A stretch of DNA of 52,554 nt from RGIG3002 sp964449325 (GTDB lineage Bacteria; Bacillota; Clostridia; Lachnospirales; Lachnospiraceae), in assembly GCA_964449325.1 (NCBI GenBank), contig CAYUYJ010000020.1, positions 1 to 52,554 of the forward strand, read 5' to 3'. The notes beneath the pieces were generated by a model. The model made no database searches and had not been told where the DNA came from. It worked only from the letters and a program-made list of their open reading frames with translations. The position numbers and the translations under genes are program-made. This document shows, piece after piece, positions 7,345-15,938 of the stretch (the stretch's first letter is position 1; each line of letters opens with the position of its first letter).

Positions 7345-8115
7345 CTACCAGCCCCGCTCCTGAAGGAAGTGATATAACTGTTCTTCTCTTTCTTTTTCTT
7401 CCTCCTTATGATACTCGCCTAACTGCAATTCTCCGTCAATTCTTCCGTCCCGTAAAAATAGAATACGTGTTCCTCTGCATGCAGCCTTTAAATCATGGGT
7501 TACCATAACCACTGACTGGCCATCCCTGTGAATCTCTGAAAAGACATCCAATACCTGCTTTCCCTGTGCCGAGTTCAAAGCACCGGTAGGCTCATCCGCA
7601 AACAGAATTTTCGGATGATTGATTAATGCTCTGCAAATGGCAATTCTCTGACGTTGACCACCGGAAAGCTGGTTGGGGAATTTCTTTTTCTGCTTTGCCA
7701 TATCAAAACGATTCAACATTCCTTCAATTTCTTCTTCGATTTCTCTTTTGTTTCGCTTCGTCTTATATGTGGGACTCAAAATATTCTCATACACATTCAG
7801 GTTTGGAATCAGATTAATTCCCTGAAAAACGAAACCAATCTTCTCTTTACGGAAGCCTGCCATTTTCCGTTCATTCATTTTTGTAATATCTTCTCCATCC
7901 AGCAAAACCTTTCCGGTTGTCACCTGATCCATACCGCTTAAGGAATACAAAAGTGTAGACTTACCGGAGCCTGAACTTCCCATAATTACCGTAAAATCGC
8001 CTTCATATATGCTTAAATCCATATTCTTAATAATATTGGTTACTTCTCCGTCAACTAAAAAGCTTTTGCACAAAACCTCCGTGCGGATAATACTGTTTTT
8101 ATTTCTTTGTTCCAT
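7345..8115 (-). CDS. ABC transporter ATPase of the MacB/LolD/BceA type
   Basis: A 256-residue ATPase. Walker A is GSSGSGKST near 46-54, the Q-loop is VFQGIN, the signature is LSGGQRQR and Walker B is ILFADEPTGAL. This subgroup works with FtsX-like permeases and often counters antimicrobial peptides or moves lipoproteins and peptides. The gene follows the permease gene by 18 nt and precedes the response regulator gene by about 85 nt. The C-terminal 25 residues are rich in Glu and Lys, beyond the usual fold. Confidence 0.94.
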   Translation of the reverse strand: MEQRNKNSIIRTEVLCKSFLVDGEVTNIIKNMDLSIYEGDFTVIMGSSGSGKSTLLYSLSGMDQVTTGKVLLDGEDITKMNERKMAGFRKEKIGFVFQGINLIPNLNVYENILSPTYKTKRNKREIEEEIEGMLNRFDMAKQKKKFPNQLSGGQRQRIAICRALINHPKILFADEPTGALNSAQGKQVLDVFSEIHRDGQSVVMVTHDLKAACRGTRILFLRDGRIDGELQLGEYHKEEEKEREEQLYHFLQERGW

Positions 8116-8133
8116 TGTCTTCTTCCTTTCCTA

Positions 8134-10446
8134 TTATTCTATTACTAAATCCCGTACCTGTATTTTGCGGATTCCTCCCGAAGAAAGGAATGTGCTGATA
8201 ATAAACAGACAAAATACTGCAACGTTTCCGAGTACAACATGAAGCATATTATACTTGACTCTGTATTCCAGTAACCCAAACATTGCTCCAAGAGTCAGTT
8301 TCATAATCTTCGGATACAGCCAGAGCAAAATCGGAACTGCCGTCACAATACAGGCAATCGCCAACAGACTCACAAAAATGACATTTGCAAACATCAAATG
8401 AGCCGATGTATACCCAAGACACTTATAAATGCTGTTTATTTTTATTTCCTTCTGATTCTTCAACATAATGATACAGAAAATATTGATACTTCCAATCAGC
8501 AACGCCATTATCGTAACTGCCGGGATTGCACTTTCCTGTGGTTGGGAAATCATTTCCATAATGGAGGCAAGCTGTTCCGTTCTCGGTATTACTTTTCCGC
8601 TTCCTCCGACTATTTCCCCTATTCGCTCCACCTCTTTGGGGATATCCCCATTATCTTTTAAATATACAGATACGGTGTCATAGGAAATCGGGATATTCCC
8701 ATACGCTTCTTTTGTTAATCTGCAGGATTCTCCCATATTGTAATAAGTCTGATACAGTCCGGTAATCAAAAAACTTTTGCTCTCCTGACCAAAATTCAGC
8801 CGGATGTAGTCCCCAATCTCTTTATGAAGAGTTTCTGCAATTTTTCCTGCAAGAGCGATTTCATTTCCGTTTTCAGGATTCCTTCCCTTTACAATGGGCA
8901 TATCTACTTCGCTGTAATCTTCATAGACAAACGGATATACTACCGCATTTTTCCCGTTCTTTTCTCTTTCCACAATCAAAACTCCGTTCATACGGCATGG
9001 CGCCAGCTTCAACACATTGGAATCTCCTTCTAATGTTTCCTCTATTTCCTCTGCTGTTGCTCCGGAGGAAACACTAATCATGATATCGCTTTTATCAATC
9101 CCCAGCCAGTAATCATTATTTTCCTTTAAATTAAGTGCTACATCTAAGGAAACCAGCCCAAAATTAATTCCAATAACCGCAACCATCGCAACAATAAGAA
9201 TTCCTATCACCCCTTTTTTATCACGCATAACCATTCTCAATGCAATGCCCATAGGGGAAAATGCTCCACTGTAGTTTCCTTTATACTTCTTCGATTTGGC
9301 AGTGTCTGCAGGGTTCATTCCTCCCAAAGCATGAACCGGCTTCATTTTCTTCATATGTGCTGTTACAAGATATACCGTGCCAAGCACAAGGAACAAAATT
9401 ACTGCATATATGCCGATGCCAACCTTTCCCACCTTAACATCTGCCTGTAATCCGATATTAGCAAATAACTCATTCAAAATCCAATCGGAAACAATTTTAG
9501 AAAATGCAATTCCCATACCAACTCCCACTGTTGTAACAACAGCATAAAATTTTGTGTAAAAACCTCGTATGGTAGAATTGTCATAACCGATTGTCTTATA
9601 AACAGCAATTGTTTTTGCATCTGATGTCATGATGCTGCGCAGGACAAAATTAATAATGAGGCAACAGGTAAACAGCATGATTCCACCAAGAGCCAGCAGG
9701 ATTCCGCCCGTAATCTGAACTGCCAGCAGAGAGCTTTCCAATGCGTTGTCTCTTGTATTCATCTGTCCTTCCAATTCTCTGCCATATGCTGCTTCATAAC
9801 TGTCCAACAATTGTTCTTGGGTGACACCTTCTTTTGCATATAAGCGGATTTCCATCTCCGAAGTCACCTGCTTTGGCAGTTGACTGACAAAAACATAATT
9901 CGTAAATGCATTGGACGTGGAATAGATATCCGAAAAAATACCTTTTATTGTATAAGTAATATTATAATTCGGCAGATGTATGGTAAAATCATCTCCCACC
10001 TTTAAGTCATTCTCCACGCAGATACATGCCGGCACAATGCATTCTCCCTCGTCCAGATTTTCAAAATCCTGTCGATTTCCTTCCACACATCGTACCTTGG
10101 AAAACACCTGTGAATTATATTCTGTAAGCTTCGTAAATGTTTCAATCTCTTTGCCTTCACTTGTCAGTTTTTCTGAAACATAATACGCCCGCAAACAAAC
10201 TGCCTTGGTAATTTCCTCTAACGACTCTAAACGTTCCGCAATCTTTGTAACCTCTTCTTCATTCTCCTCGTCATACGGATATACCACTGCAAAGGCGGAG
10301 TCACACTCCTCCATTAACTGCTCTAAAGGCTCATTCAGTGACAGTAAAATGCTCAGAGATGTACTGAGCAATAGCGCACACATCAATATGATAAGTCCTA
10401 TCAAAATCGTCTGTAGCTTTTTGTTTCTAAAATTCTTTAACCACAT
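8134..10446 (-). CDS. FtsX/MacB-like ABC permease, double-domain
   Basis: A 770-residue permease with two FtsX-type halves. One membrane helix (about 12-34) is followed by a large extracytoplasmic domain to about 245 and then three helices (about 250-375). A helix at about 410-435 leads to a second extracytoplasmic domain, and three C-terminal helices follow (about 640-765). This is the usual layout of permeases paired with MacB-type ATPases in Firmicutes. It heads the four-gene operon permease-ATPase-regulator-kinase. Peptide antibiotic export or sensing is the common role, but the substrate cannot be read here. Confidence 0.92.
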   Translation of the reverse strand: MWLKNFRNKKLQTILIGLIILMCALLLSTSLSILLSLNEPLEQLMEECDSAFAVVYPYDEENEEEVTKIAERLESLEEITKAVCLRAYYVSEKLTSEGKEIETFTKLTEYNSQVFSKVRCVEGNRQDFENLDEGECIVPACICVENDLKVGDDFTIHLPNYNITYTIKGIFSDIYSTSNAFTNYVFVSQLPKQVTSEMEIRLYAKEGVTQEQLLDSYEAAYGRELEGQMNTRDNALESSLLAVQITGGILLALGGIMLFTCCLIINFVLRSIMTSDAKTIAVYKTIGYDNSTIRGFYTKFYAVVTTVGVGMGIAFSKIVSDWILNELFANIGLQADVKVGKVGIGIYAVILFLVLGTVYLVTAHMKKMKPVHALGGMNPADTAKSKKYKGNYSGAFSPMGIALRMVMRDKKGVIGILIVAMVAVIGINFGLVSLDVALNLKENNDYWLGIDKSDIMISVSSGATAEEIEETLEGDSNVLKLAPCRMNGVLIVEREKNGKNAVVYPFVYEDYSEVDMPIVKGRNPENGNEIALAGKIAETLHKEIGDYIRLNFGQESKSFLITGLYQTYYNMGESCRLTKEAYGNIPISYDTVSVYLKDNGDIPKEVERIGEIVGGSGKVIPRTEQLASIMEMISQPQESAIPAVTIMALLIGSINIFCIIMLKNQKEIKINSIYKCLGYTSAHLMFANVIFVSLLAIACIVTAVPILLWLYPKIMKLTLGAMFGLLEYRVKYNMLHVVLGNVAVFCLFIISTFLSSGGIRKIQVRDLVIE

Positions 10447-10479
10447 CTTTTTTCTCTCTCCTTCCTCTGTCTTAATCCC

Positions 10480-10532
10480 ATTGTAGAAAACATATCTTAA
10501 ATAAAAATAGGAAAAATATTAATAATTCTTAA
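10480..10532 (-). promoter_or_regulatory. likely regulated promoter of the FtsX-type ABC operon
   Basis: The minus strand has TACAAT (10480-10485) as a possible -10 but no good -35. TTAAGA occurs twice, at 10495-10500 and 10527-10532, 32 bp apart. OmpR-type regulators often bind such A/T-rich direct repeats. The interpretation is tentative. Confidence 0.35.
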
Positions 10533-10550
10533 CAGAGAATACAATTTACT

Positions 10551-10591
10551 AAAAAAGTGTCAGCATTCGTTTACCGTAACACTGACACTTT
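10551..10591 (-). terminator. terminator after the EFR1-GNAT gene region, oriented minus
   Basis: AAAGTGTCAG pairs with CTGACACTTT and is followed on the minus strand by TTTTTT. It lies between the EFR1 stop at 10637 and the next promoter. As drawn it is upstream of the permease and downstream of nothing else on plus. The run on the minus strand marks the end of transcripts coming from 12294-10637. Confidence 0.7.
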
Positions 10592-10636
10592 AAAACTATC
10601 TTCTATAAAATTAATCGCATACCAATCACTTTGTTT

Positions 10637-11839
10637 TTATAGGTTTTTCCCATAACATACCGCTAAATTCATCCTATCATACGGAGGATAATTTTCCATT
10701 TGTTCATATCCCATAGTCTTATATAAATGCACTGCTTCAACACACTTTTCTCTGGTTTGCAAAATCGCCCTTCGATAGCCTCGCTCTTTAGCCCGTTTCT
10801 CCAACATCTCTATCATCTTTTTTGATATATGATGTCCACGATAGTTTGGGTCCACCCATACACGCTTTATTTCAACATCTTCTTCGCTATATTCCTTAAA
10901 GCTTGCACACGCTACTGCATGATTGCCATTATAAACAATTACAACATCATGGATATCTTTCAGGGCATTATAGGGTATAAATCCTTTCCTGTTTTGTTCC
11001 CCTCCGGCCATTTGATTGTAGTATTCTTCCATGTCCTGACTGAACCTTGCAAAATCCGGATTACTTCCGTCTGTCCATATATATTCCAAATTATCCATAT
11101 GATTCAAATACCTGCTTCGCTTTAAAGTTCCTTTCCCATATTGCACCGCCTGTACCGGACAACTGTGAATACATTTTAAACAAAATGCACAGTTCTCCTT
11201 CCATACCGGTTTATGTTCTTCCATACTAATAGCCTGACATGGACAACCTGCAGCGCAAGAGCCACAGCCGGTACAACTGTCTGTTACATAGAATTTTTTT
11301 CTATGGTCAGTATGCTTATAAAAGCTGTGAACAATAGGCTTTATGGTAGTTCCTATCCTATCACTGACCCTGATCTGTTTATGCTCCGTTACATTCCGAA
11401 TGATTTTCTCAATCTCTATTTTTGCCTGTTCATAAATCTTTTCCTGCTGTTCTTCTCCGGCGATATCGTAAGCGACCACATAATTGTCTACCATTTTCAC
11501 TTCATAAGTTGCCTGCAGATACAGCTTCTTTTTCACCAGAAGCCTCTCTAAATCTTTAAGTCCGTTATGTGCTCCTAAGCCGTAGGTGCACACTCCGTAA
11601 ATATAATTGCTGCCATTTCCTCTTATCTCCATTTTCTGTATAAATTCTTCCATTAATGCAGGCATCCCCCACCAATAGATTGGAAAAACAAATCCCAAAT
11701 TTTCTCCATTCTGTAACATATATTCAGAATTTTTGTCTATCTCACTTTGAGTCATATTAACAAGTTTTTCCTCGGTTGCATGTGCGATTTTTTCCGCCAC
11801 ATATCGGGAATTTCCTGTTCCGCTAAAATAAAAAATCAT
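10637..11839 (-). CDS. EFR1-type flavodoxin-ferredoxin protein fused to a GNAT acetyltransferase
   Basis: 400 residues in three modules. Residues 1-135 are flavodoxin-like (FYFSGTGNSRYVAEKI binds FMN phosphate). Residues 185-235 carry two 4Fe-4S sites, Cys189/192/195/199 and Cys217/220/223/227. Residues 250-400 are a GNAT domain with the acetyl-CoA loop at YRGHHISKKM. The first two modules form an EFR1 protein, a soluble electron carrier of anaerobes. The GNAT part is usually a separate protein. The gene overlaps the MarR gene by 4 nt (ATGA) and shares its operator-controlled promoter, so it may serve a redox or xenobiotic response. The acetyl acceptor is unknown. Confidence 0.88.
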   Translation of the reverse strand: MIFYFSGTGNSRYVAEKIAHATEEKLVNMTQSEIDKNSEYMLQNGENLGFVFPIYWWGMPALMEEFIQKMEIRGNGSNYIYGVCTYGLGAHNGLKDLERLLVKKKLYLQATYEVKMVDNYVVAYDIAGEEQQEKIYEQAKIEIEKIIRNVTEHKQIRVSDRIGTTIKPIVHSFYKHTDHRKKFYVTDSCTGCGSCAAGCPCQAISMEEHKPVWKENCAFCLKCIHSCPVQAVQYGKGTLKRSRYLNHMDNLEYIWTDGSNPDFARFSQDMEEYYNQMAGGEQNRKGFIPYNALKDIHDVVIVYNGNHAVACASFKEYSEEDVEIKRVWVDPNYRGHHISKKMIEMLEKRAKERGYRRAILQTREKCVEAVHLYKTMGYEQMENYPPYDRMNLAVCYGKNL

Positions 11840-12294
11840 TTTTCATCCTCACCTTCGTTTATATTTTTCTTCTCCAGTTTCTGTACTAACATCTCTATAA
11901 CATTTTCCATGAATTGTTGCTCTTCCTTCGTTTTACAGAAAGAGGCAATTGATTCTGTTACATACCTGTATACTTCTCTGTCACCATTTAAAATTTCTTT
12001 TCCCTTCTGCGTTAGTGATACAAAATAAACTCTTTTATCCTTCTCGGACTGTTTCTTCATGACCAGCCCCATATTACACAGTTTTCGAACAATTGCCGTA
12101 ACTCCCGGTTTTGTAAGATTCAATGCTTCCGCGATTGCAGAAAAATTGGGCTCTCCTAATGCTTCAATCACGCACAGATAATAATAGTCGTTATTCGTAA
12201 ACTTACTTTGTTCTGTTTCATCCAATATTTTACTTAAACTGCGGATACATTCTCTCCACAATAGATTAACTAAATTTGCGAATTGCTCTTCCAT
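11836..12294 (-). CDS. MarR-family transcriptional regulator
   Basis: A 152-residue winged-helix protein. The recognition region FSAIAEALNLTKPGVTAIVRKL lies at about 54-75, and the wing MKKQSEKDKRVYFVSLT follows. Dimerisation helices lie at both ends. It is the first gene of a two-gene operon with the EFR1-GNAT fusion. A perfect 18-bp-arm palindrome overlaps the promoter, so it very probably represses its own operon and is released by a ligand or by oxidation. Confidence 0.93.
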   Translation of the reverse strand: MEEQFANLVNLLWRECIRSLSKILDETEQSKFTNNDYYYLCVIEALGEPNFSAIAEALNLTKPGVTAIVRKLCNMGLVMKKQSEKDKRVYFVSLTQKGKEILNGDREVYRYVTESIASFCKTKEEQQFMENVIEMLVQKLEKKNINEGEDEK

Positions 12295-12334
12295 CTAACA
12301 TTTCCCCTTTCTCTCTTATCCCCAATCAAAAGAT

Positions 12335-12398
12335 AAGATGAATTTAATTAAATGTTTTTAATTAAATTCATCTTACTTTTCGCAGCATTAATTGTCAA
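12335..12398 (-). promoter_or_regulatory. MarR operon promoter with perfect operator palindrome
   Basis: The minus-strand promoter is TTGACA (12393-12398), 17 bp, TAAGAT (12370-12375). A perfect inverted repeat with 18-bp arms (12335-12352 and 12357-12374) and a 4-bp centre begins with AAGATGAATTTAATTAAA. It covers the -10 and the transcription start. This is the expected position for MarR self-repression. Confidence 0.85.
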
Positions 12399-12422
12399 GC
12401 TATTACACAAAAAAAACGGGAA

Positions 12423-12851
12423 CTAACAATATTCCCGTTTTCTATAATCTTCCGGCAAAAAATCACACTGATTATCCGGAACTCCTATTGATTTTGCATA
12501 CTGTATCATTTCATCCCATTTATCCCTTTCCACTGCATGAGATGTATCTAATTTTTTTTGATGAACCGGAGCAATACCCATTCCTGATAATTTAAAAATT
12601 CTTTTTCTGAAAACAACCATTACCTTCTCATCATTATGAAAAGTAATGTACCATTCTTTTCCAAACTTTGTACTCAGATTCTTTTGAAACATCTTTGCTA
12701 TATCTTCCATTTCATTTTCCGGAACAGATATGGTAAATATCTTTATCAGACCACAAAAACGCTTTTTTGTATCTACTATTTGATATCTGTTTATGATTTC
12801 CGGATCCAGTAAACTCATGTTAATAATTTCTGCATGATAATTCTTAACCAC
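12423..12851 (-). CDS. uncharacterised protein, stand-alone copy of the domain in the preceding XRE protein
   Basis: The start chosen is GTG at 12851, 7 nt after GGGAGG. A TTG five codons upstream lies inside the ribosome site. The product is about 142 residues with no membrane segment. Its second half (EWYITFHNDEKVMVVFRKRIFKL, then WDEMIQYAKSIGVPDNQ) parallels the C-terminal half of the neighbouring XRE protein (NWFADFKTGNEKYIVFRNKVLKY, then EECRKLGISDEQ). The gene starts 2 nt after the XRE stop. I do not recognise the domain. It may be a partner that pairs with the regulator through the shared fold. Confidence 0.7.
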   Translation of the reverse strand: MVKNYHAEIINMSLLDPEIINRYQIVDTKKRFCGLIKIFTISVPENEMEDIAKMFQKNLSTKFGKEWYITFHNDEKVMVVFRKRIFKLSGMGIAPVHQKKLDTSHAVERDKWDEMIQYAKSIGVPDNQCDFLPEDYRKREYC

Positions 12852-12853
12852 CC

Positions 12854-13474
12854 TTATTCCTCCCAATTCATCTGTTCATCCGAAATCCCAAGTTTTCTGC
12901 ATTCTTCACATACAACTTCCTTTTCGTTTTGATTTCCGATAGTGTATTTCAGCACCTTATTTCGAAATACAATGTATTTCTCATTACCGGTCTTAAAATC
13001 TGCAAACCAGTTTCCTCCCTTTTCGGGATTGGCAATCATTACTTTTGCCAACTGCTCCGGCAAATCCTTCTGCTCTGAGGTAAAGAACAGTACCGTCCAA
13101 TACTTTGGATTCCCTCCCGTATTCCACAATTCCATTTTATGAATTGACAGAACATCAATTATACGATCATCCTCAATACTTTCTTTAATCAGAACCCCTT
13201 CAAAAAACTGTCTTCTTTTTTTCTGTTGTATTGCATTATTTCCGCACAAATGAACTTGTTTTGCTCCGCTAATCTCTAAATCATCATGAAGCAGTACATC
13301 TGTACTGACATGAAAGATATCACTCAATATCATAATTTTTTCTATTTCGGGCAGAGCAATATCTGCCTCCCATTTAGAAACAGACTGTCTGCTCACCCCA
13401 CAGACAGCCGCCAGTTCTTCCTGACTGTAATCATTTACTTTTCTTAAATACTGAATTTTCTCTGATAATTTCAT
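12854..13474 (-). CDS. XRE-family regulator with C-terminal domain of unknown function
   Basis: 206 residues. The N-terminal Cro/CI helix-turn-helix (about 4-58) reads YSQEELAAVCGVSRQSVSKWE. The remaining 135 residues form a soluble alpha/beta-looking domain that recurs as a separate protein in the next gene. The domain has WTVLFFTSEQKDLPEQLAKVM and IVFRNKVLKY. It probably binds a ligand or the partner protein. No clear promoter was found in 13475-13560. Confidence 0.85.
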   Translation of the reverse strand: MKLSEKIQYLRKVNDYSQEELAAVCGVSRQSVSKWEADIALPEIEKIMILSDIFHVSTDVLLHDDLEISGAKQVHLCGNNAIQQKKRRQFFEGVLIKESIEDDRIIDVLSIHKMELWNTGGNPKYWTVLFFTSEQKDLPEQLAKVMIANPEKGGNWFADFKTGNEKYIVFRNKVLKYTIGNQNEKEVVCEECRKLGISDEQMNWEE

Positions 13475-13563
13475 ACACTCCGGCTCTCCTGTTTGAAGTA
13501 TCCATCTTGGTCTTCCAACTATTCAACAATCAACACCTCTTTTACATATTATCGAAATTCGTA

Positions 13564-13608
13564 TAAAAAAACTACCAACCGGGAAGTGCTTTTACGCAAC
13601 CTGTAGTT
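13564..13608 (-). terminator. terminator of the MATE operon
   Basis: AACTAC (13603-13608, minus) pairs with GTAGTT across a long loop and is followed by seven T residues on the minus strand. It lies 30 nt past the MATE stop. The stem is short, so the call is moderate. Confidence 0.5.
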
Positions 13609-13638
13609 GCCTTTCATTTCAGCATATATCATACAAAA

Positions 13639-14979
13639 TTATCTGCAAGCTATGGAATCTGCTGATATTACGCGATTATCTTTACATATGAACAGTATAC
13701 TTAACAGGATCGTGACTCCTTCCGTTACCGGAGCTGCCATCCATACACCTGTCATTCCGAACAGCAGCGGTAGTGTAAAGATGCAGATCAGAAGAACCAC
13801 CAACCCTCTTGACGAAGATATCATTGCCGATTCCTTTGCCTTTCCGATAGATGTAAAATAGAACGAAGTAATGGTATTGATTCCGGAAAACAGAAAAGAG
13901 CTCATAAATATCAGCATTCCGGAATGTACCATACTTTTTACCAGACTATCTTTCACGAAGAGACTGCTGTATGCATCCAAGGTAAGCAACATAATAAAGA
14001 TTACCCCGACTCCTGCCCCGAACACAAACTGATTCGTATTCTTCCGAATCTTTCTTGCAAGTTCATATTCCTTTGCACCATAGGTAAAACTGATAAGCGG
14101 ACTTGCTCCCTGTCCGAAACCTACAATAATCATACTGAAAACATAGGACACATATCCCACAATCGTAAACGCCGTCACACCGTCTGCACCAAAATTCCGC
14201 ATAATAACCAGATTGTATGCAAACATGGAAATACTCATGGACATCTCCCCTATAAATTCAGAACTTCCGTTGTATATCGTACTTTTCAATACTTCCCTGT
14301 CAAAAACAAATTTACGAAGCTTGTATGTATTTGACATTTTGATAAAAAAGTAAAGAATACAAGCTAAGGTTACCAGTGCTGCTATGAGCGAAGCCGCCGC
14401 AATTCCCGCCACGCCCCAATGCAGCCAACGGGAAAACAGGTAGTCCAACAGAATATTAAGCAAAACATTTATGATATTTGTTCCCATAAAAAATTGTGGA
14501 TTACCTTCTCCCCGAATAAACATTCCGAAAGAGGAATTTACGACCATAACAGGAAGCTCTGCTAACATAATCAGGTAATACTCTTTAAAATATTCTGCTA
14601 CCTGCCCTTCTGCGTGCAGAATATGCAACATGGGCTGAAAGCATAACAGCACAAGAATACTAAGCAGAACCGACACTGTCACCGTTGTTAAAATTGTCTG
14701 GTTAAAAACATCATTACACTTTTTCACATTTCCTGCGCCAAATGCCATTCCTGCGATAGCAACACCACCTACCGATATCATCAATCCCACCGCTAAGTAC
14801 AAATAAACAATAGGCAGTCCAAGATTTACTGCCGCCATTCCCTCTTTTCCCACATAATTTCCGATGAAAAACCCATCCACAACCGTAATCATCGACGTAA
14901 GCACCATGGCAATAATTGAGGGGATGGAAAACTGTAAAATCATCCCTATCCTTTTTTCTCTGATTGTTTCCAAATTCAT
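13639..14979 (-). CDS. MATE-family efflux transporter
   Basis: A 446-residue protein of normal MATE length with twelve membrane segments in two pseudo-symmetric halves. The N-terminal half has SIIAMVLTSMITVVDGFFIG, and the repeat in the second half includes GFGQGASPLISFTYGA. MATE proteins exchange Na+ or H+ for cationic drugs or flavins. It lies about 87 nt downstream of an AraC-GyrI regulator gene on the same strand, so ligand-induced efflux is a fair inference. Confidence 0.94.
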   Translation of the reverse strand: MNLETIREKRIGMILQFSIPSIIAMVLTSMITVVDGFFIGNYVGKEGMAAVNLGLPIVYLYLAVGLMISVGGVAIAGMAFGAGNVKKCNDVFNQTILTTVTVSVLLSILVLLCFQPMLHILHAEGQVAEYFKEYYLIMLAELPVMVVNSSFGMFIRGEGNPQFFMGTNIINVLLNILLDYLFSRWLHWGVAGIAAASLIAALVTLACILYFFIKMSNTYKLRKFVFDREVLKSTIYNGSSEFIGEMSMSISMFAYNLVIMRNFGADGVTAFTIVGYVSYVFSMIIVGFGQGASPLISFTYGAKEYELARKIRKNTNQFVFGAGVGVIFIMLLTLDAYSSLFVKDSLVKSMVHSGMLIFMSSFLFSGINTITSFYFTSIGKAKESAMISSSRGLVVLLICIFTLPLLFGMTGVWMAAPVTEGVTILLSILFICKDNRVISADSIACR

Positions 14980-15065
14980 TAAAAACTCCTCCTTATCATA
15001 AAAACATTCCAGTGGCAGTCTTTATTATAAAGAGGAGTTCAAAAATAAACTTCTTAATTCTTGCT

Positions 15066-15899
15066 CTATCGAATCGGAATACAAATGTCCATGATTGCAT
15101 ACTTAGTTTCACAGTCAATGCTGTGATAAATATCAAATCCATAACGCTCATCAATTTCATAGTGATTTTGTGGAAACCAAACATTAAACATAGTTTGGTA
15201 AGCCTTACAAATCTTGTCTACCAATCCTTCATAACGGTAAATGGCAAATTTACCTCCCTGCAGCAGATACGTGTTTTCCAATGGACATTCTTTCCCAACA
15301 CTCATACAAATATCATACAAACAACTATCTGCATCCGTTATGGTAGGATCATCATATGTCCTCTCAAAGAACAATGTTTTCTCCGTAATATATTCCCTGT
15401 ATTTCTCGGTAAACTGATTCCAATCCTGACTTAAATTGTGATAATTCCCGATTTGTCTTTCGTAGATAACATAACAGTCCTCAAGGTTTTTGATAGAAAC
15501 TTTCCGATTACACTCTTCATAACTTTCAAACCGACTTTCCTTTTGGTCATGAAAAAGATGATCTACCGATTTCTCATAAATATTTCTGCGAAAATTTACC
15601 GGAGTAACCCCATGATGCTGCTTGAACACAGTACTGTAATTAGAAGGACTGTATCCATACTCATATCCCACATCCGTTATGCTCCGTCCTCTTTCCACTT
15701 TTAGCCGGAAAGCACTTTGCTCCATCTTTACCCTCTTAATAAATGCATAAATACTTTCTCCGGTTTCCTCTTTAAAGACTCGGCTGAAGTAAAACTTGGA
15801 AAAGTGACAATAATCTGCAATTTCCTCTATGGAAAGCTCTTTTCCGATATTTTTCATAATATAATCAATTGCCTGATTAACAGCTTCTTTTGTAATCAT
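15066..15899 (-). CDS. AraC-family regulator with GyrI-like effector domain
   Basis: 277 residues. An N-terminal double helix-turn-helix (about 5-105) has IEEIADYCHFSKFYFSRVFKE and DVGYEYGYSPSNYSTVFKQHHG. A C-terminal GyrI/BmrR-like drug-binding domain (about 120-277) has YERQIGNYHNL and the final AIMDICIPIR strand. Proteins of this SoxS/Rob-like plan activate multidrug exporters when the C-terminal pocket binds a hydrophobic compound. The MATE gene downstream is the obvious target. Confidence 0.93.
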   Translation of the reverse strand: MITKEAVNQAIDYIMKNIGKELSIEEIADYCHFSKFYFSRVFKEETGESIYAFIKRVKMEQSAFRLKVERGRSITDVGYEYGYSPSNYSTVFKQHHGVTPVNFRRNIYEKSVDHLFHDQKESRFESYEECNRKVSIKNLEDCYVIYERQIGNYHNLSQDWNQFTEKYREYITEKTLFFERTYDDPTITDADSCLYDICMSVGKECPLENTYLLQGGKFAIYRYEGLVDKICKAYQTMFNVWFPQNHYEIDERYGFDIYHSIDCETKYAIMDICIPIR

Positions 15900-15938
15900 A
15901 TGTTTTCTGCAACTTCCCTTTGTAAAATATAATGATTC

